From Tritrichomonas musculus (lineage: Eukaryota; Parabasalia; Tritrichomonadida; Tritrichomonadidae): DNA of 64,000 nucleotides. Within the stretch, counting starts at the first letter, position 1. The number at the start of each line of letters is the position of its first letter. Where the stretch lies: contig JAPFFF010000025.1 in NCBI GenBank assembly GCA_039105265.1, positions 310,001 through 374,000 on the forward strand, in the 5' to 3' direction. Made by a program: the position numbers and the translations under genes. Shown piece after piece: positions 1 through 9,755 of the stretch. Under the pieces are notes generated by a model that was given only the letters and a program-made list of their open reading frames with translations, was not told the DNA's origin and made no database searches.

Positions 1-202
1 CCATGGAAGTGAAACTCTTTTCAATTTTGAGCATGAATTGAAACAGTTAGACTCAATGGACGTAACTGAAGGAGGAATTGATATTTCACTTAATTCATTA
101 CAATAACAAAAAGCATGAGAACCGATTTTAACGAGAGATGATGAACAGTCAAATGTCACTTTTACCATTTGACAGCAATAACAAAAAGCATGAGAACCGA
201 TT
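1..202 (-). pseudogene. C-terminal leucine-rich repeat tail of the BspA-like gene, copy A
   Basis: Reading leftwards, this stretch encodes about three more TpLRR units (cores like 'IGSHAFCYC' and 'IPPSVTSIESNCF') but in a different frame from the 625-residue frame that ends at 203. The same frame break is present in copy B at 15563-15570, so it predates the duplication. The tail runs off the left edge of the window. Confidence 0.7.
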
Positions 203-2080
203 TCAGTCACAGAAGATGGAATTTTTATATTTTTTTATTGTACGACATTGATAAAAAGCAAGATATCCAATCAAAGATAATTTCGAATGATTCTCAAATA
301 AAATTTCATTTAATTTACAACAACAACTGAAAGCATAATCATTGATTGTTTTCACAGAAGATGGAATTGTTATTTTTTCCAAGTTTCCACAATCAGAAAA
401 TCCTTCAGCTTCAATTGAATTCAAAGAACTAGGAAGGTTGATTTCCTTCAAATTATAGCAGTATTTAAATGTGCGTAATTCAATTGAAGTCAACGAATTT
501 GAAAGACGAACTTTCACCAAATTACTGCAGCTATAAAACGCGCTAGTTCCAATATAATGAACAGAATCAGGTATAAAAACTTCTTTGAGACTTGAGCATT
601 CACAAAAAGCAGCAGCTCCAATAGAAGTCACAGAATCAGGAATTGTCACTTTTTCAAGTTTAGTGCATTTTTTACAAAGATCGTTTTCAATAAAAACCAC
701 AGAATTTGGAATTTCAATTACTTCAATCGATGGACACAAACTGAAAGTACCACCACTGATAGACTTGACAGAATTAGGTAACAAAACTTTATTCAATGCA
801 GCGCAATTACAGAAAACGCCGCCTGCGATTGTTTTCACAGAATCAGGAATGACGACTTCTTTCAATTTAGAACAACCATAAAATGCGTCATATTCAATTG
901 AAACAACAGAATTAGAAATAACAATTTCTTCCAGACAGTTGTAATTTCGGAATGACTTTGTACTAATTGAAGTCACTGAATTAGGTATCGTTATTTTTGT
1001 AAACTTAGCAATTTTGAATAAGTCACATTCTTGTGTAAAAGTGACAGATGAATATAATTCTAAGTTTTTCAAATGTGTGCATTCACCAAACGTGTTTGAT
1101 TCGAATCGTGTCGAATAAGGATCAAATATTATTGTTTTTAATGTTTTACAACATCCTTTGAATATGTTAATGCTAAGATATTGAATCGAATTAGGTATCG
1201 TCAATTTTTCTAGCATTGAACAGTTTGATAGTGCACCTTCTTGAATCGATGTAACGGAATCAGGAATGATCAATTCGGTCAATTTCCACCATTGATCGTA
1301 ATTGAACTTATTTATGGACGTAGCAGATGATTCGAATAAAAACGTATTCGATTCAAATTTTGTTTGATAAGGATTGATCGTCAACTTTTCTAAGTTTGAA
1401 CATTTTTCAAAAGATTTTTGGTCGATCTTATCAACAGATGATGGAATCTTTATTTCAATTAGATTTGAGAGGTTTTCATTTGAATTTACTTTGAATTGAT
1501 TCAATTCATCTTGACTTTTTGAGAACCTTTCATTTGAATTTTCTTTGAATTGATTCAAATCATCTTTAATTGGTTGAATTTCTAATCTAACATCATTGAT
1601 CAATTGATTATTTTCATTTTTTAATTGAGTTTGATCATTAGAAAAATCATCTTTAATTTGTGTTTTTATTTGGTCGATGCTGCTTTTCATATCACTTTTC
1701 ATTCTATCAATTTTTTTTTTTTTTTTTTTTGATTTGAAATGATTTTCAGCATTTTTAACGAAATTACTTATTTCATCTTTAAAATCTTTAATTTCATCGA
1801 TTATTTGTTTTTTCATATTATCTTTTATTTGAATATGATCATTTTTCATATGATAGATTTCACCTTTAATTTTATCTTTTTGGTTATTTAAGTTTTCTTT
1901 AATTTCTTCGAAATTTTTCATTTCTTTTGAAATTTTTGCCAAAGTTTCATTTTGTTTTGTATCAACGATTTGTTTAGTTTCAATAAATTCGTTCTCAATT
2001 TTGTACAAGATTTTCAAAAGTGATGAATTAATGAAGTGAAAATCAAATTTATTTGAATAATCATTGAGAAGACGATACAA
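203..2080 (-). pseudogene. Coiled-coil plus BspA-like leucine-rich repeat protein (main surviving frame)
   Basis: This 625-residue frame starts at a TTG and has no ATG at its head, because an in-frame TAA separates it from its upstream half; it is the body of a larger broken gene. Residues 1 to about 210 are charged coiled coil with a poly-lysine run coded by poly-T. From about residue 210 it has BspA-like TpLRR (LRR_5) units of about 23 residues with cores such as 'IPDSVTSIGAAAFCECSSL'. In copy A the coiled coil is joined straight to the repeats by a 390-bp in-frame deletion relative to copy B. BspA-like proteins of trichomonads are thought to be surface or host-contact proteins; that role is family knowledge. 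Together with 2081-2717 this is an N-BTB/coiled-coil/LRR gene that is no longer whole. Confidence 0.75.
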
Positions 2081-2717
2081 ATATTCGGTTTTTTCTTATC
2101 TTAGGTCAATAAACGAAAATAAGCAAGAAGATTTAATACCATGTTCATCGAGATATTTAAATAAAAAGTCGGTGATTTCTGGTTGGCTTTCATGACTTTT
2201 ATTAAATTTGAGTTGATATTTGGTCAATACTCGATGCAAAATTGGAAGTGAAAGTAATTGAGGATTGTTTATGTGTTCAAGTAATTAGGAACTAAGCATT
2301 TCTTCGTATCTTTCTTGATTAAGGTGGTCTAAGTCTGGATTAGAAAGAAAATATAAATTTTTCTTGGTTTTTATTGAAGTAATTCTCCATTTGATCAAAT
2401 AAGGGTTTAACTTTATAGTATTTAGCCAAATAATGAAATGTCATTACACTTTCCTGATTGATTTTATCTTTGGGAATTGGTGTATTTTGACAATATCCTA
2501 TAAAATACTTAATAAATTCATCTGATAATTCAATTTTGCATTGATCTTCATCAACAAGGTTTATATTTAATTCAGGTAAAACGTCAAATTCTCCTGATGA
2601 AAGTAATTGTGAAAAAATTTTGAAAAAATTGAAGTTAAAAGGGTACTTGCGATCTTTATATATAAAAAAATTAGTAACTGGAAGAGGTGGATCAAAATCA
2701 TTTGGATTTTCATCCAT
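2081..2717 (-). pseudogene. BTB-like N-terminal part of the same BspA-like gene, copy A
   Basis: The natural start is the ATG at 2717 (protein begins MDENPNDFDPP). The first 120 or so residues are a BTB/POZ-like fold common at the head of trichomonad coiled-coil/LRR proteins ('FFIYKDRKYPFNFNFFK', then a helical part with 'FHYLAKYYKVKPLFDQM'). The frame is lost near 2342, where copy A lacks five bases found in copy B. Further on, in-frame TAA codons at about 2290 and 2095 are shared with copy B, so the gene was already broken before duplication. It lies 119 bp downstream of the kinase gene on the same strand. Confidence 0.7.
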
Positions 2718-2835
2718 TTTCACAAATTAAATCTATCGTTTGAATTTTAAAAATAAAAATAATTTTGATAAGTCTCTAATAAAATATAATAATATGAAAT
2801 AAGAAATTAGATTATTTTAATTAAAATGAATGAAT

Positions 2836-3870
2836 TCAGTATGAAGGAATTAATGCTTTGTGGTTTTTGACTAATGATTCAACTTTTTGAAGCTCTGGTT
2901 TTGTTAAGTTAATCAAGTTGAATTTGTTTCGAGATAAATCTTCAATTATTTGTTCAAAACTTGGACGATCTTTAGGATCAAAATTCCAACAGGAGTTGAT
3001 TAATTGTTTTGAAAATTCAGTGAATTTAGATGGGAGAGGAGTTTTCTTTCCATTAACAATGTTTCGAATTTTGATTTCGGATAAATCACCATCATTTAAA
3101 ACAAAGTAAATTAAAACTCCAAATGAATAAACATCAACTTTCTCATCATATTTTTCTTCGTTGATGATTTCTGGTGCCATGAATTTTTGTGTGCCAACAC
3201 CTCCTGTTGTAGATTGTTCATCAAGGCTCATCAATTTTGATATTCCAAAATCACTGATTTTAATCGTACCATCACTTGAAATAAGAATGTTTGATGGTTT
3301 AATATCACGATGAATGATTTTTCGATGATGAACGTATTTCATTCCTTCAACAATTTGATAGATTGTAAATACAATATCAACGTTAGTCAGTTTCTTGTTC
3401 TGAATTGATTCATCTAAATTTGTATCACAATATTCAAGAAGAATAGATGGTGGATTTTTTCCTTCGCTCATGAAAATTCCATACGTTTGGATTATGTTAG
3501 GATGTTTGAGCATGTTGATGATTTCATATTCGCGTAAAAATCGGCGAAAATTAACTGTTTCGCCTTTCTTGATATTCATGATTTTTAATGCATAATATTT
3601 TTTCTTAAATACTTTAATCACTCTTCCACCACATCCAGATCCAATTTCTTCTTCTCTTTCATATTTGTTGATCGCTTCTGAATCAAGAATTTGGAGTACT
3701 GCATCTTGTTTGAAATTTGGATTTTCTTCTTGTTTGCTAATTTTTTTTTTAATTTCTTCCAATTGATTTTGCATTTTGATTATTTGATCCTTTTTATCGG
3801 ATAACTCTCTTTCATATTTTTCTTGTTGTGATGCAATTTGTGCTTTAAATTCTCGTTGTTGAGCTGACAT
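2836..3870 (-). CDS. Protein kinase (TKL-type) with N-terminal coiled coil, copy A
   Basis: This is a complete catalytic domain. It has a glycine loop 'GSGCGGRV' (residues 78-84), VAIK-type Lys96 in 'YALKIMNI', catalytic loop 'HRDIKPSNIL' with Asp189 and Asn194, DFG at 207-209 and 'APE' at 232-234. Residues 1-50 are a Gln/Glu/Lys-rich coiled coil. The frame is open on its 5' side to 4077 without an ATG, reading a Ser/Thr/Pro-rich stretch, so the original start may have been lost where the minisatellite begins. ATG 3870 is the first available start and leaves the kinase domain whole. Copy A has a second copy of a 22-residue coiled-coil unit that copy B has once. Serine/threonine or dual specificity cannot be decided from sequence. 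Confidence 0.85.
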   Translation of the reverse strand: MSAQQREFKAQIASQQEKYERELSDKKDQIIKMQNQLEEIKKKISKQEENPNFKQDAVLQILDSEAINKYEREEEIGSGCGGRVIKVFKKKYYALKIMNIKKGETVNFRRFLREYEIINMLKHPNIIQTYGIFMSEGKNPPSILLEYCDTNLDESIQNKKLTNVDIVFTIYQIVEGMKYVHHRKIIHRDIKPSNILISSDGTIKISDFGISKLMSLDEQSTTGGVGTQKFMAPEIINEEKYDEKVDVYSFGVLIYFVLNDGDLSEIKIRNIVNGKKTPLPSKFTEFSKQLINSCWNFDPKDRPSFEQIIEDLSRNKFNLINLTKPELQKVESLVKNHKALIPSY

Positions 3871-4135
3871 TTGTGATTCATATTTTTCTTGTTGAGATGC
3901 AATTTGTGCTTTAAATTCTCGTTGTTGTGTTTCTAATTGTGTTTTAAGTTGTTCAATTGTTGCTTTATCATTAGTCGAAGTTAATTCAGTAGAAGTAGCT
4001 GTTTTGGTTGGTGATGTTGATTTAACAGGAGGTTTTGGTGAAATATTATTTGAAATTTTATTAAAATCTTGTTGAAATTACATATAAATTTGTTATGAAA
4101 TTAAATTAAATCATTTGTTAAATTCGATTTAATAT

Positions 4136-4282
4136 TTGCTGAAATTCCATAAAAATATTTGCTGGAATTCCATAAAAATATTTGCTGGAATTCCATAAAA
4201 ATATTTGCTGGAATTCCATAAAAATATTTGCTGGAATTCCATAAAAATATTTGCTGAAATTCCATAAAAATATTTGCTGGAA
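4136..4282. repeat. 23-bp minisatellite, seven cores
   Basis: The motif 'atttgctggaattcc' recurs every 23 bp, seven times, with minor changes. The matching place in copy B (about 19805-19862) has only three cores. The unit resembles the 22-bp unit further right ('atttgttgaaat'), so both probably come from one ancestral AT-rich repeat. It sits just beyond the 5' end of the kinase gene. Confidence 0.85.
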
Positions 4283-4638
4283 TGTAGTCAAATATTCTTT
4301 TGAATTCCATGAGAATTTTAATAATGAATATCATAAAAATATTTATATGAATATTGTGAAAATATTATTGGAATTTCATATAATATTTGTTGAAATAAAA
4401 TGAATTATGGAAAAAATTCGATTAAATTTTGATTGAAATATAATAAAAATAAATGAAAAAACTTGATAAATTTTTAATGAAATTTTATAAAAATTAAATG
4501 TTATTAATTCCATTAAAATTGGTGTGGAATTTTAAAAATGATTATTGTCAAATATAATTAATAAATATTTTATAACTGAATAAAAATAATTATTTGAATG
4601 TAATGAAACTTTTTTAATAAATTGTATTAAATATAATT

Positions 4639-5345
4639 ATTGAAATTTTATAAAATATTTGTTGAAATGTCATAAAATATTTGTTGAAATTTTATAAAAT
4701 ATTTGTTGAAATTTTATAAAATATTTGTTGAAATTAGATAAAATATTTGTTGAAATGTCATAAAATATTTGTTGAAATGGCATAAAATATTTGTTGAAAT
4801 GTAATAAAATATTTGTTGAAATGTAATAAAATATTTGTTGAAATGTCATAAAATATTTGTTGAAATTAGATAAAATATTTGTTGAAATTTTATAAAATAT
4901 TTGTTGAAATGTAATAAAATATTTGTTGAAATTTTATAAAATATTTGTTGAAATGGCATAAAATATTTGTTGAAATGTAATAAAATATTTGTTGAAATGT
5001 CATAAAATATTTGTTGAAATGGCATAAAATATTTGTTGAAATTAGATAAAATATTTGTTGAAATGACATAAAATATTTGTTGAAATTTTATAAAATATTT
5101 GTTGAAATGTCATAAAATATTTGTTGAAATGTCATAAAATATTTGTTGAAATGGCATAAAATATTTGTTGAAATGTAATAAAATATTTGTTGAAATGGCA
5201 TAAAATATTTGTTGAAATTTTATAAAATATTTGTTGAAATTAGATAAAATATTTGTTGAAATGTTATAAAATATTTGTTGAAATGTCATAAAATATTTGT
5301 TGAAATGTCATAAAATATTTGTTGAAATTAGATAAAATATTTAAT
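4639..5345. repeat. 22-bp minisatellite with a variable triplet, block 1 of copy A (31 units)
   Basis: There are 31 tandem units of 'aaatNNNataaaatatttg' plus 'ttg' (22 bp). Nineteen positions are almost invariant, while NNN is drawn from a small set: GTC, GTA, GGC, TAG and TTT, with GAC and GTT once each. Read left to right the triplets are GTC TTT TTT TAG GTC GGC GTA GTA GTC TAG, then TTT GTA TTT GGC GTA GTC GGC TAG GAC TTT, then GTC GTC GGC GTA GGC TTT TAG GTT GTC GTC TAG. The 22-bp period is not a multiple of three and open frames across it are accidental. Confidence 0.95.
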
Positions 5346-5529
5346 GAAACATAATAAAATAAATTTTCGAAACTGGATAAAAAGAAAAGCGAAATTTCAT
5401 GAACTAAACTGTTAAAATGCCATGAATTTTTCAATAAAATACCATAAAAAATGTATTTAATTCGATAAATATGATATCGGAATATCAAAAAAATGAAATC
5501 CTGGAATTCTGTTAAATATTTGTAAAAAT

Positions 5530-5819
5530 TAGATAAAATATTTGTCGAAATGTAATAAAATATTTGTTGAAATGTAATAAAATATTTGTTGAAATGTAAT
5601 AAAATATTTGTTGAAATTCTATAAAATATTTGTTGAAATGTAATAAAATATTTGTTGAAATGTCATAAAATATTTGTTGAAATGGCATAAAATATTTGTT
5701 GAAATTAGATAAAATATTTGTTGAAATGTAATAAAATATTTGTTGAAATTAGATAAAATATTTGTTGAAATGTAATAAAATATTTGTTGAAATGTAATAA
5801 AATATTTGTTGAAATTCGA
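5530..5819. repeat. 22-bp minisatellite, block 2 of copy A (13 units)
   Basis: This has the same 22-bp unit as block 1, 13 units, with triplets mainly GTA, GTC, TAG, GGC and TCT. The blocks are separated by about 185 bp of unrelated AT-rich sequence that is conserved in copy B, so both blocks existed before the duplication. Confidence 0.9.
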
Positions 5820-6532
5820 TGTAAATTTGGTTGGAATATCATTATATATATGTTGATATTGCATAAATTATGTTTTGGAATGATATAAATTTATATTTCT
5901 AACAAGATAAAAAAAAAATAAAAATTTCATAAATATTGTTTCTGAAACTTCATAAAATAACTTATGAAATCATATTAAATACAATTTTAAACTTGATTGT
6001 ATAAAATATAATTAAAAAACTCTAGAATTTGTTTTTTGTTTAAATGAAAATTTTATTTTCAAAATTAATTAACCTATATTCACCTTATACGATAATTATT
6101 TTATTAAAATTAAAAATACGAGAATATCTTCAATATTATTATCAAAAATTATCTGCTTTAAGAAGATTCACAATAATATTTTTTGATAAATTTCATTTGA
6201 ATTAAATATCATTTCCAAAACGAGCTAAATTTGTCAATTGGATAGTTTTTTATCCCATTTATTCATTTTTTCGATGCACGAATTTGAAACTTATAAATTT
6301 CATAATTCTGTTTCATCGATGAATAAAATTGACACTGCCACCAAAAGAGACACGAATATTATCAAAAACATTTGTAATTATAACTTCGATTAGATATAAT
6401 TATAACTTCGAATAAAATTAAATGAATCTTTAATTGAGTCTTCATAAAATGAAGAAACTTTTGAATCAAGTAAATCATGCGAAACATCGCTTGACTCTTC
6501 ATTGAATGATGACATAAATGATTCAAATGAAG

Positions 6533-6598
6533 CAAGAGAAACTTCAATTGAATCTTCTTTAATTGAAGTTTCTCTTGCAATTAAAGAAGATTCAATTG
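6533..6598. repeat. Interleaved inverted repeats (a-b-a'-b'), copy A
   Basis: There are four abutting segments. a is 6533-6544 (caagagaaactt), b is 6545-6565 (21 bp, begins caattgaatc), a' is 6566-6577 (aagtttctcttg) and b' is 6578-6598 (begins caattaaaga). a' is the exact reverse complement of a, and b' is the exact reverse complement of b. One strand can therefore form hairpin a/a' or hairpin b/b', or a pseudoknot if both. The structure is kept in copy B at 21959-22024. Confidence 0.85.
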
Positions 6599-6755
6599 TT
6601 TCGTCAATTAAATTCAACTAAAGATTGTGATGGAATTTGTATTTCACAAGATATTGACAAAACCATTTATTATTTGACGCTTTCCTCAAATCAAAACAAT
6701 TCAGATGCACAATATCTTAATCAAGAAAATCAATTGCATTTTCTTTCGTATCATC

Positions 6756-6880
6756 ATTGAATGTAAGCATACCTCAAAGCGACCGTTTGGAGGAACTTTC
6801 TATTCAAAGTTCCTCCATTGAGCAACATAACCTCTCAAAGTTCCTCCAAACGGTCGCTTTGAGGTATGCTTATTGAATGT
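6756..6880. mobile_element. MITE with 35-bp perfect inverted repeats and 9-bp target duplication
   Basis: The element is 6765-6871 (107 bp). Its first 35 bases (start AAGCATACCTCAAAGCGACC) are the exact reverse complement of its last 35. It is flanked by 9-bp direct repeats ATTGAATGT at 6756-6764 and 6872-6880. Copy B has the empty site with a single ATTGAATGT, and the offset between copies changes by exactly 116 bp (107 + 9) here. A 9-bp duplication with long terminal repeats fits a non-autonomous Mutator-like element; the family call is inference, as no transposase is present. Confidence 0.92.
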
Positions 6881-7518
6881 TAGCATTTCTGATTCAAATA
6901 AAGCACCATCCGAATCTTTACCAAATGAAGGAGCATATGATTCCATGCAAGTCCAGAATCATCTGCCTCATTAGAATCGAGTGATCTTTTTCTTTCGATT
7001 TCATCGACAAGCTAGCAATTCTCTATCCAGCAAGATTCATCTGACTCATCATCATTGTCCAATTCATCCTCTGATCCACTAGAGTTCAGCGAAGCATCTC
7101 CTGATTCTTCTCTCAGTGATAATGATGCTTCTAGTTCATTTTTAATAAGATAAGCACCACTCCGCGCGAATCCTTTCCCTCTGACACCTTATCATAGGAC
7201 TACGCCAAACCTGGATAAGTAAAAAAAGCGAAATTGACAAAAATATTGATAATGTCGGGCAGGTAGGTGGCAAGTGAAGACTCAATTTCTTTATTCGAAT
7301 CTTTAATATCTTTTTAAAATATAAATTATGGTATTTACAATTGAATATTCAATGAAAGAAAGGAACCACATAAAATAATTTGGACATAAAACTCCATAGT
7401 ACCACCAAAAAGTGCTAAATTATAAATGACTTTCACCTCCTAGTTCGTTTATATAATCTCCACTTTCACACCAACTACATAAAAAACAATTCATCTAGGA
7501 AGTTGCCTTTAGTATTCA

Positions 7519-8316
7519 TCATCCACAACTCTTGCGCAGCGAGAAGCATCGTCCAGCAGCTGCCTCTCCAGAAACGAGTAAAATTGGGAGTTCTTTTGGA
7601 TAATTCTTGAACCAATCTTTGCTATTAACGTAATTAAGAAGGCTAAATAAATCACGATAGCCGTTTGAGGTGAAGACGAATCCGCATAATGGATCTTCAA
7701 TATATTTTCTAACTTCTTCTTCATCTTTTGTAAGCCAATCGTACTGAGTTTTCCCTTCAAACTTTATATTATAGCCACCAAATGCCATATGATCAATGAA
7801 TGAACTACGATGATGATCATCTTTGATTTTGCTTGTTACATTTGCAACGCCAACTCCAGCAGAAGCGCCTTTATTTGGTCCACTTGTCCCGCAAATTACG
7901 GCGCCAACAAGTTCTTTATAGTATTTAAAGGTAAATGCGCGACAAACAAAAGACCCCATAGAATGTCCAAAGAATATGTATGGTTTGTTTGGATTTTGTT
8001 GTTTTGCAATAACTAAAAGCTGATGACAATTTTCAACAAAGTTTTGCCAACCATCTTTATCACCGAAAAATCCCAGGTCATCATTGCTCTTAACACTTTT
8101 TCCATGGCCTATATGATCATTAATATAAACGGCAAATCCATTTTCAGCAAGTTTTTGAGCAAATTTTTCATATCGCTCTTTATGTTCTGCCATTCCATGA
8201 GCAATTTGGAAAACAACGCGTATTTGACTTTCTTCTTCTGGTTTATAACTAAGAGCTGAAATGTCAGCAAGACCGGAGACAGATGGGAAAGATATATCAG
8301 TTTTAATAATATTCAT
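7519..8316 (-). CDS. Alpha/beta hydrolase (monoacylglycerol-lipase/S33 type), C-terminally truncated, copy A
   Basis: The 265-residue frame starts at ATG 8316. It shows the oxyanion region 'QIAHGMAEHKERY', 'DHIGHGKSV' and the nucleophile elbow 'FFGHSMGSF', as in monoacylglycerol lipases and serine aminopeptidase S33 relatives, which cleave acyl esters. The family continues after 'PILLVSGE' with the catalytic Asp (usually 'SGxxDPVG') and a catalytic His near the end. Here the frame instead ends in 'AAAGRCFSLRKSCG', so both are missing and the protein is probably inactive. The replacement tail is visibly GC-richer than its surroundings. Copy B is identical except Asn/Ile in 'VKSNDDLG', so the truncation predates the duplication. 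Confidence 0.8.
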   Translation of the reverse strand: MNIIKTDISFPSVSGLADISALSYKPEEESQIRVVFQIAHGMAEHKERYEKFAQKLAENGFAVYINDHIGHGKSVKSNDDLGFFGDKDGWQNFVENCHQLLVIAKQQNPNKPYIFFGHSMGSFVCRAFTFKYYKELVGAVICGTSGPNKGASAGVGVANVTSKIKDDHHRSSFIDHMAFGGYNIKFEGKTQYDWLTKDEEEVRKYIEDPLCGFVFTSNGYRDLFSLLNYVNSKDWFKNYPKELPILLVSGEAAAGRCFSLRKSCG

Positions 8317-9044
8317 CTATTATTGTGATATGAATAATTTATTTGTAAATTGATCTCAAAATTTTATATGAAAACTATTAAAAAGTTTTGAAATGAATTG
8401 TATTTTTAATCGGATACAATTAATCTATCAAATATTTCTTTCCATTTTTCTCCAAATATAGACATAGGTATTAAATAAAATATTGCTTTTATCAATGAAA
8501 TATGCTAGAGGTTTATTATATATATATAGAATATGTATTACTTATCAATATGTGATTTTTCTAATCTTAATGATAATCCTCATTTTTCAGATATTTAATG
8601 ATATTTTTGTTAAAAAATAGCTGGTGTCTCTTTTACAGAATGCATAAAATTATATTTCATATTAATTTACATATTAATAGCATGGAAACTATATGTCTGC
8701 TATCAATTCAGCCATTCTTAATTTAATAAATTATGTACATAACGTTTTAAGATATTAATTTTTTTTTTAATGAAAAAGTATTATTTTTATCTGAAAATAT
8801 ATATTGTTGACCAAATAAGATATTAATGTGAGAGGCTTTATTATTTGACCAAAACTGTTTGTCCACAAAATCTTCATTTGAGAATCTATCGCAAATTTAT
8901 GTACAGTAGCTACAAAACAGAGCATGGCAACCATTTGCCTTATCATTACGTGCACTTTTTGATTCTTTCTTCCCAGAAAAGATCAATTTCTATTCACTCG
9001 ATCCAAGTGATACAGAAAACAACGCAAAAGTTGCATCTCAAATC

Positions 9045-9755
9045 ATGAAAGATCTTAATCTTCCACTTTTGTTTGATTTGAATGATTTACAAAGCCCAAA
9101 AATTGATGATAAAGCCCTTCTTACACAATTAGCAGTTCTCAAAATTGCAATTGAAAATCTTAAATCATCACAAACAACAATTTCAAAATCAAGAACATTG
9201 ATTCTTGATGATGAATTCGTTGCTCATAAAGAACCAGGAGATAATGTTCGTTATTCTGGAAGAAAATTCGGATTGTTCATGACATTGAAAGAAACAGATT
9301 ACAAGAATGGTGAAAAGATTAATCCACAAACTGAACAAGCTATGTTTGGTGAAGATGTTCAACTTGCTCTCACATTGACAAATATTGAGAATCCTTACTT
9401 GAATCCATCTGGAAGAATGCTCAACATGTCAAAGCCAAACATTAAAAATGATACAAATCAGCAATTCATTTTCGGTATGGATGAATGGAGCACTGTAATT
9501 GATTCAATCAAACAACAAGGAATGGTTTGGGACTTTGCTGATGAATTCAATCCAAATCCTCCTGCTGGAACAACATTCTATGTTTTCCCATTCCATGGAA
9601 GGCATAATCAACACTTTATTTACAAGAAAGGTATGATTTATGCTCAACAAAATGGACATGTTGTTACTTATATCGGTGGTGATGAACCTCTTATTATGAT
9701 GCCACAAACTAAAGCTCTCAAAGCAAGACAAACATTCAGAATTCAACTCCTTTAA
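9045..9755 (+). CDS. Calponin-homology plus ricin-type beta-trefoil protein, 3' portion, copy A
   Basis: The 236-residue frame starts at ATG 9045. Its first 30 residues ('NLPLLFDLNDLQSPKIDDK') match the last helices of a CH domain. From about 8940 the same frame reads the preceding CH helices ('ALFDSFFPEKINFYSLDP'), but a TAG near 8918 and further decay leave no start for a full CH domain. The C-terminal 95 residues look like a beta-trefoil (ricin-B/fascin style), with 'VFPFHGRHNQHFIYKKGMIY'. Trichomonads carry CH-domain actin-binding proteins, so an actin-linked role is likely for the intact ancestor. The present gene lacks most of the CH domain and may be a pseudogene. Confidence 0.6.
   Translation: MKDLNLPLLFDLNDLQSPKIDDKALLTQLAVLKIAIENLKSSQTTISKSRTLILDDEFVAHKEPGDNVRYSGRKFGLFMTLKETDYKNGEKINPQTEQAMFGEDVQLALTLTNIENPYLNPSGRMLNMSKPNIKNDTNQQFIFGMDEWSTVIDSIKQQGMVWDFADEFNPNPPAGTTFYVFPFHGRHNQHFIYKKGMIYAQQNGHVVTYIGGDEPLIMMPQTKALKARQTFRIQLL

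Larger units (their letters stand above)
6445..7162 (+). pseudogene. Decayed Ser/Asp/Glu-rich coding remnant, copy A
   Basis: Several short plus-strand stretches read as acidic serine-rich protein. Examples are 'ESSKSCETSLDSSLNDD' near 6460-6510 and 'DSSDSSSLSNSSSDP' near 7020-7070, the latter ending at a TAA at about 7160. They lie in different frames and are broken by stops, so no single gene is supported. The MITE at 6765-6871 interrupts it further. Copy B carries the same remnant without the MITE. Simple low-complexity DNA is the main alternative. Confidence 0.3.

Noticed and set aside
4639-5345. CRISPR-like array
   Set aside because: Units are 22 bp with only three variable bases, so there are no spacers. 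The genome is eukaryotic in gene content.
4101-5864. Short frames across the minisatellites
   Set aside because: Products such as 'NKYFITFQQIFY' are translations of the 22- and 23-bp units. The periods are not multiples of three as codon units, and copy number differs freely between copies.
6362-6760. Small genes at 6362-6617 (-) and 6563-6760 (+)
   Set aside because: They overlap the interleaved inverted repeats and a low-complexity Ser/Glu region, with no start context or homology to support them.
7509-7760. 83-residue minus-strand frame overlapping the hydrolase
   Set aside because: It is an out-of-frame shadow of the hydrolase. Only its last few codons lie in the GC-richer tail and they match nothing I recognise.
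8767-8955. Minus-strand frame over the CH relic
   Set aside because: It is the antisense shadow of a region whose plus strand reads CH-domain residues.
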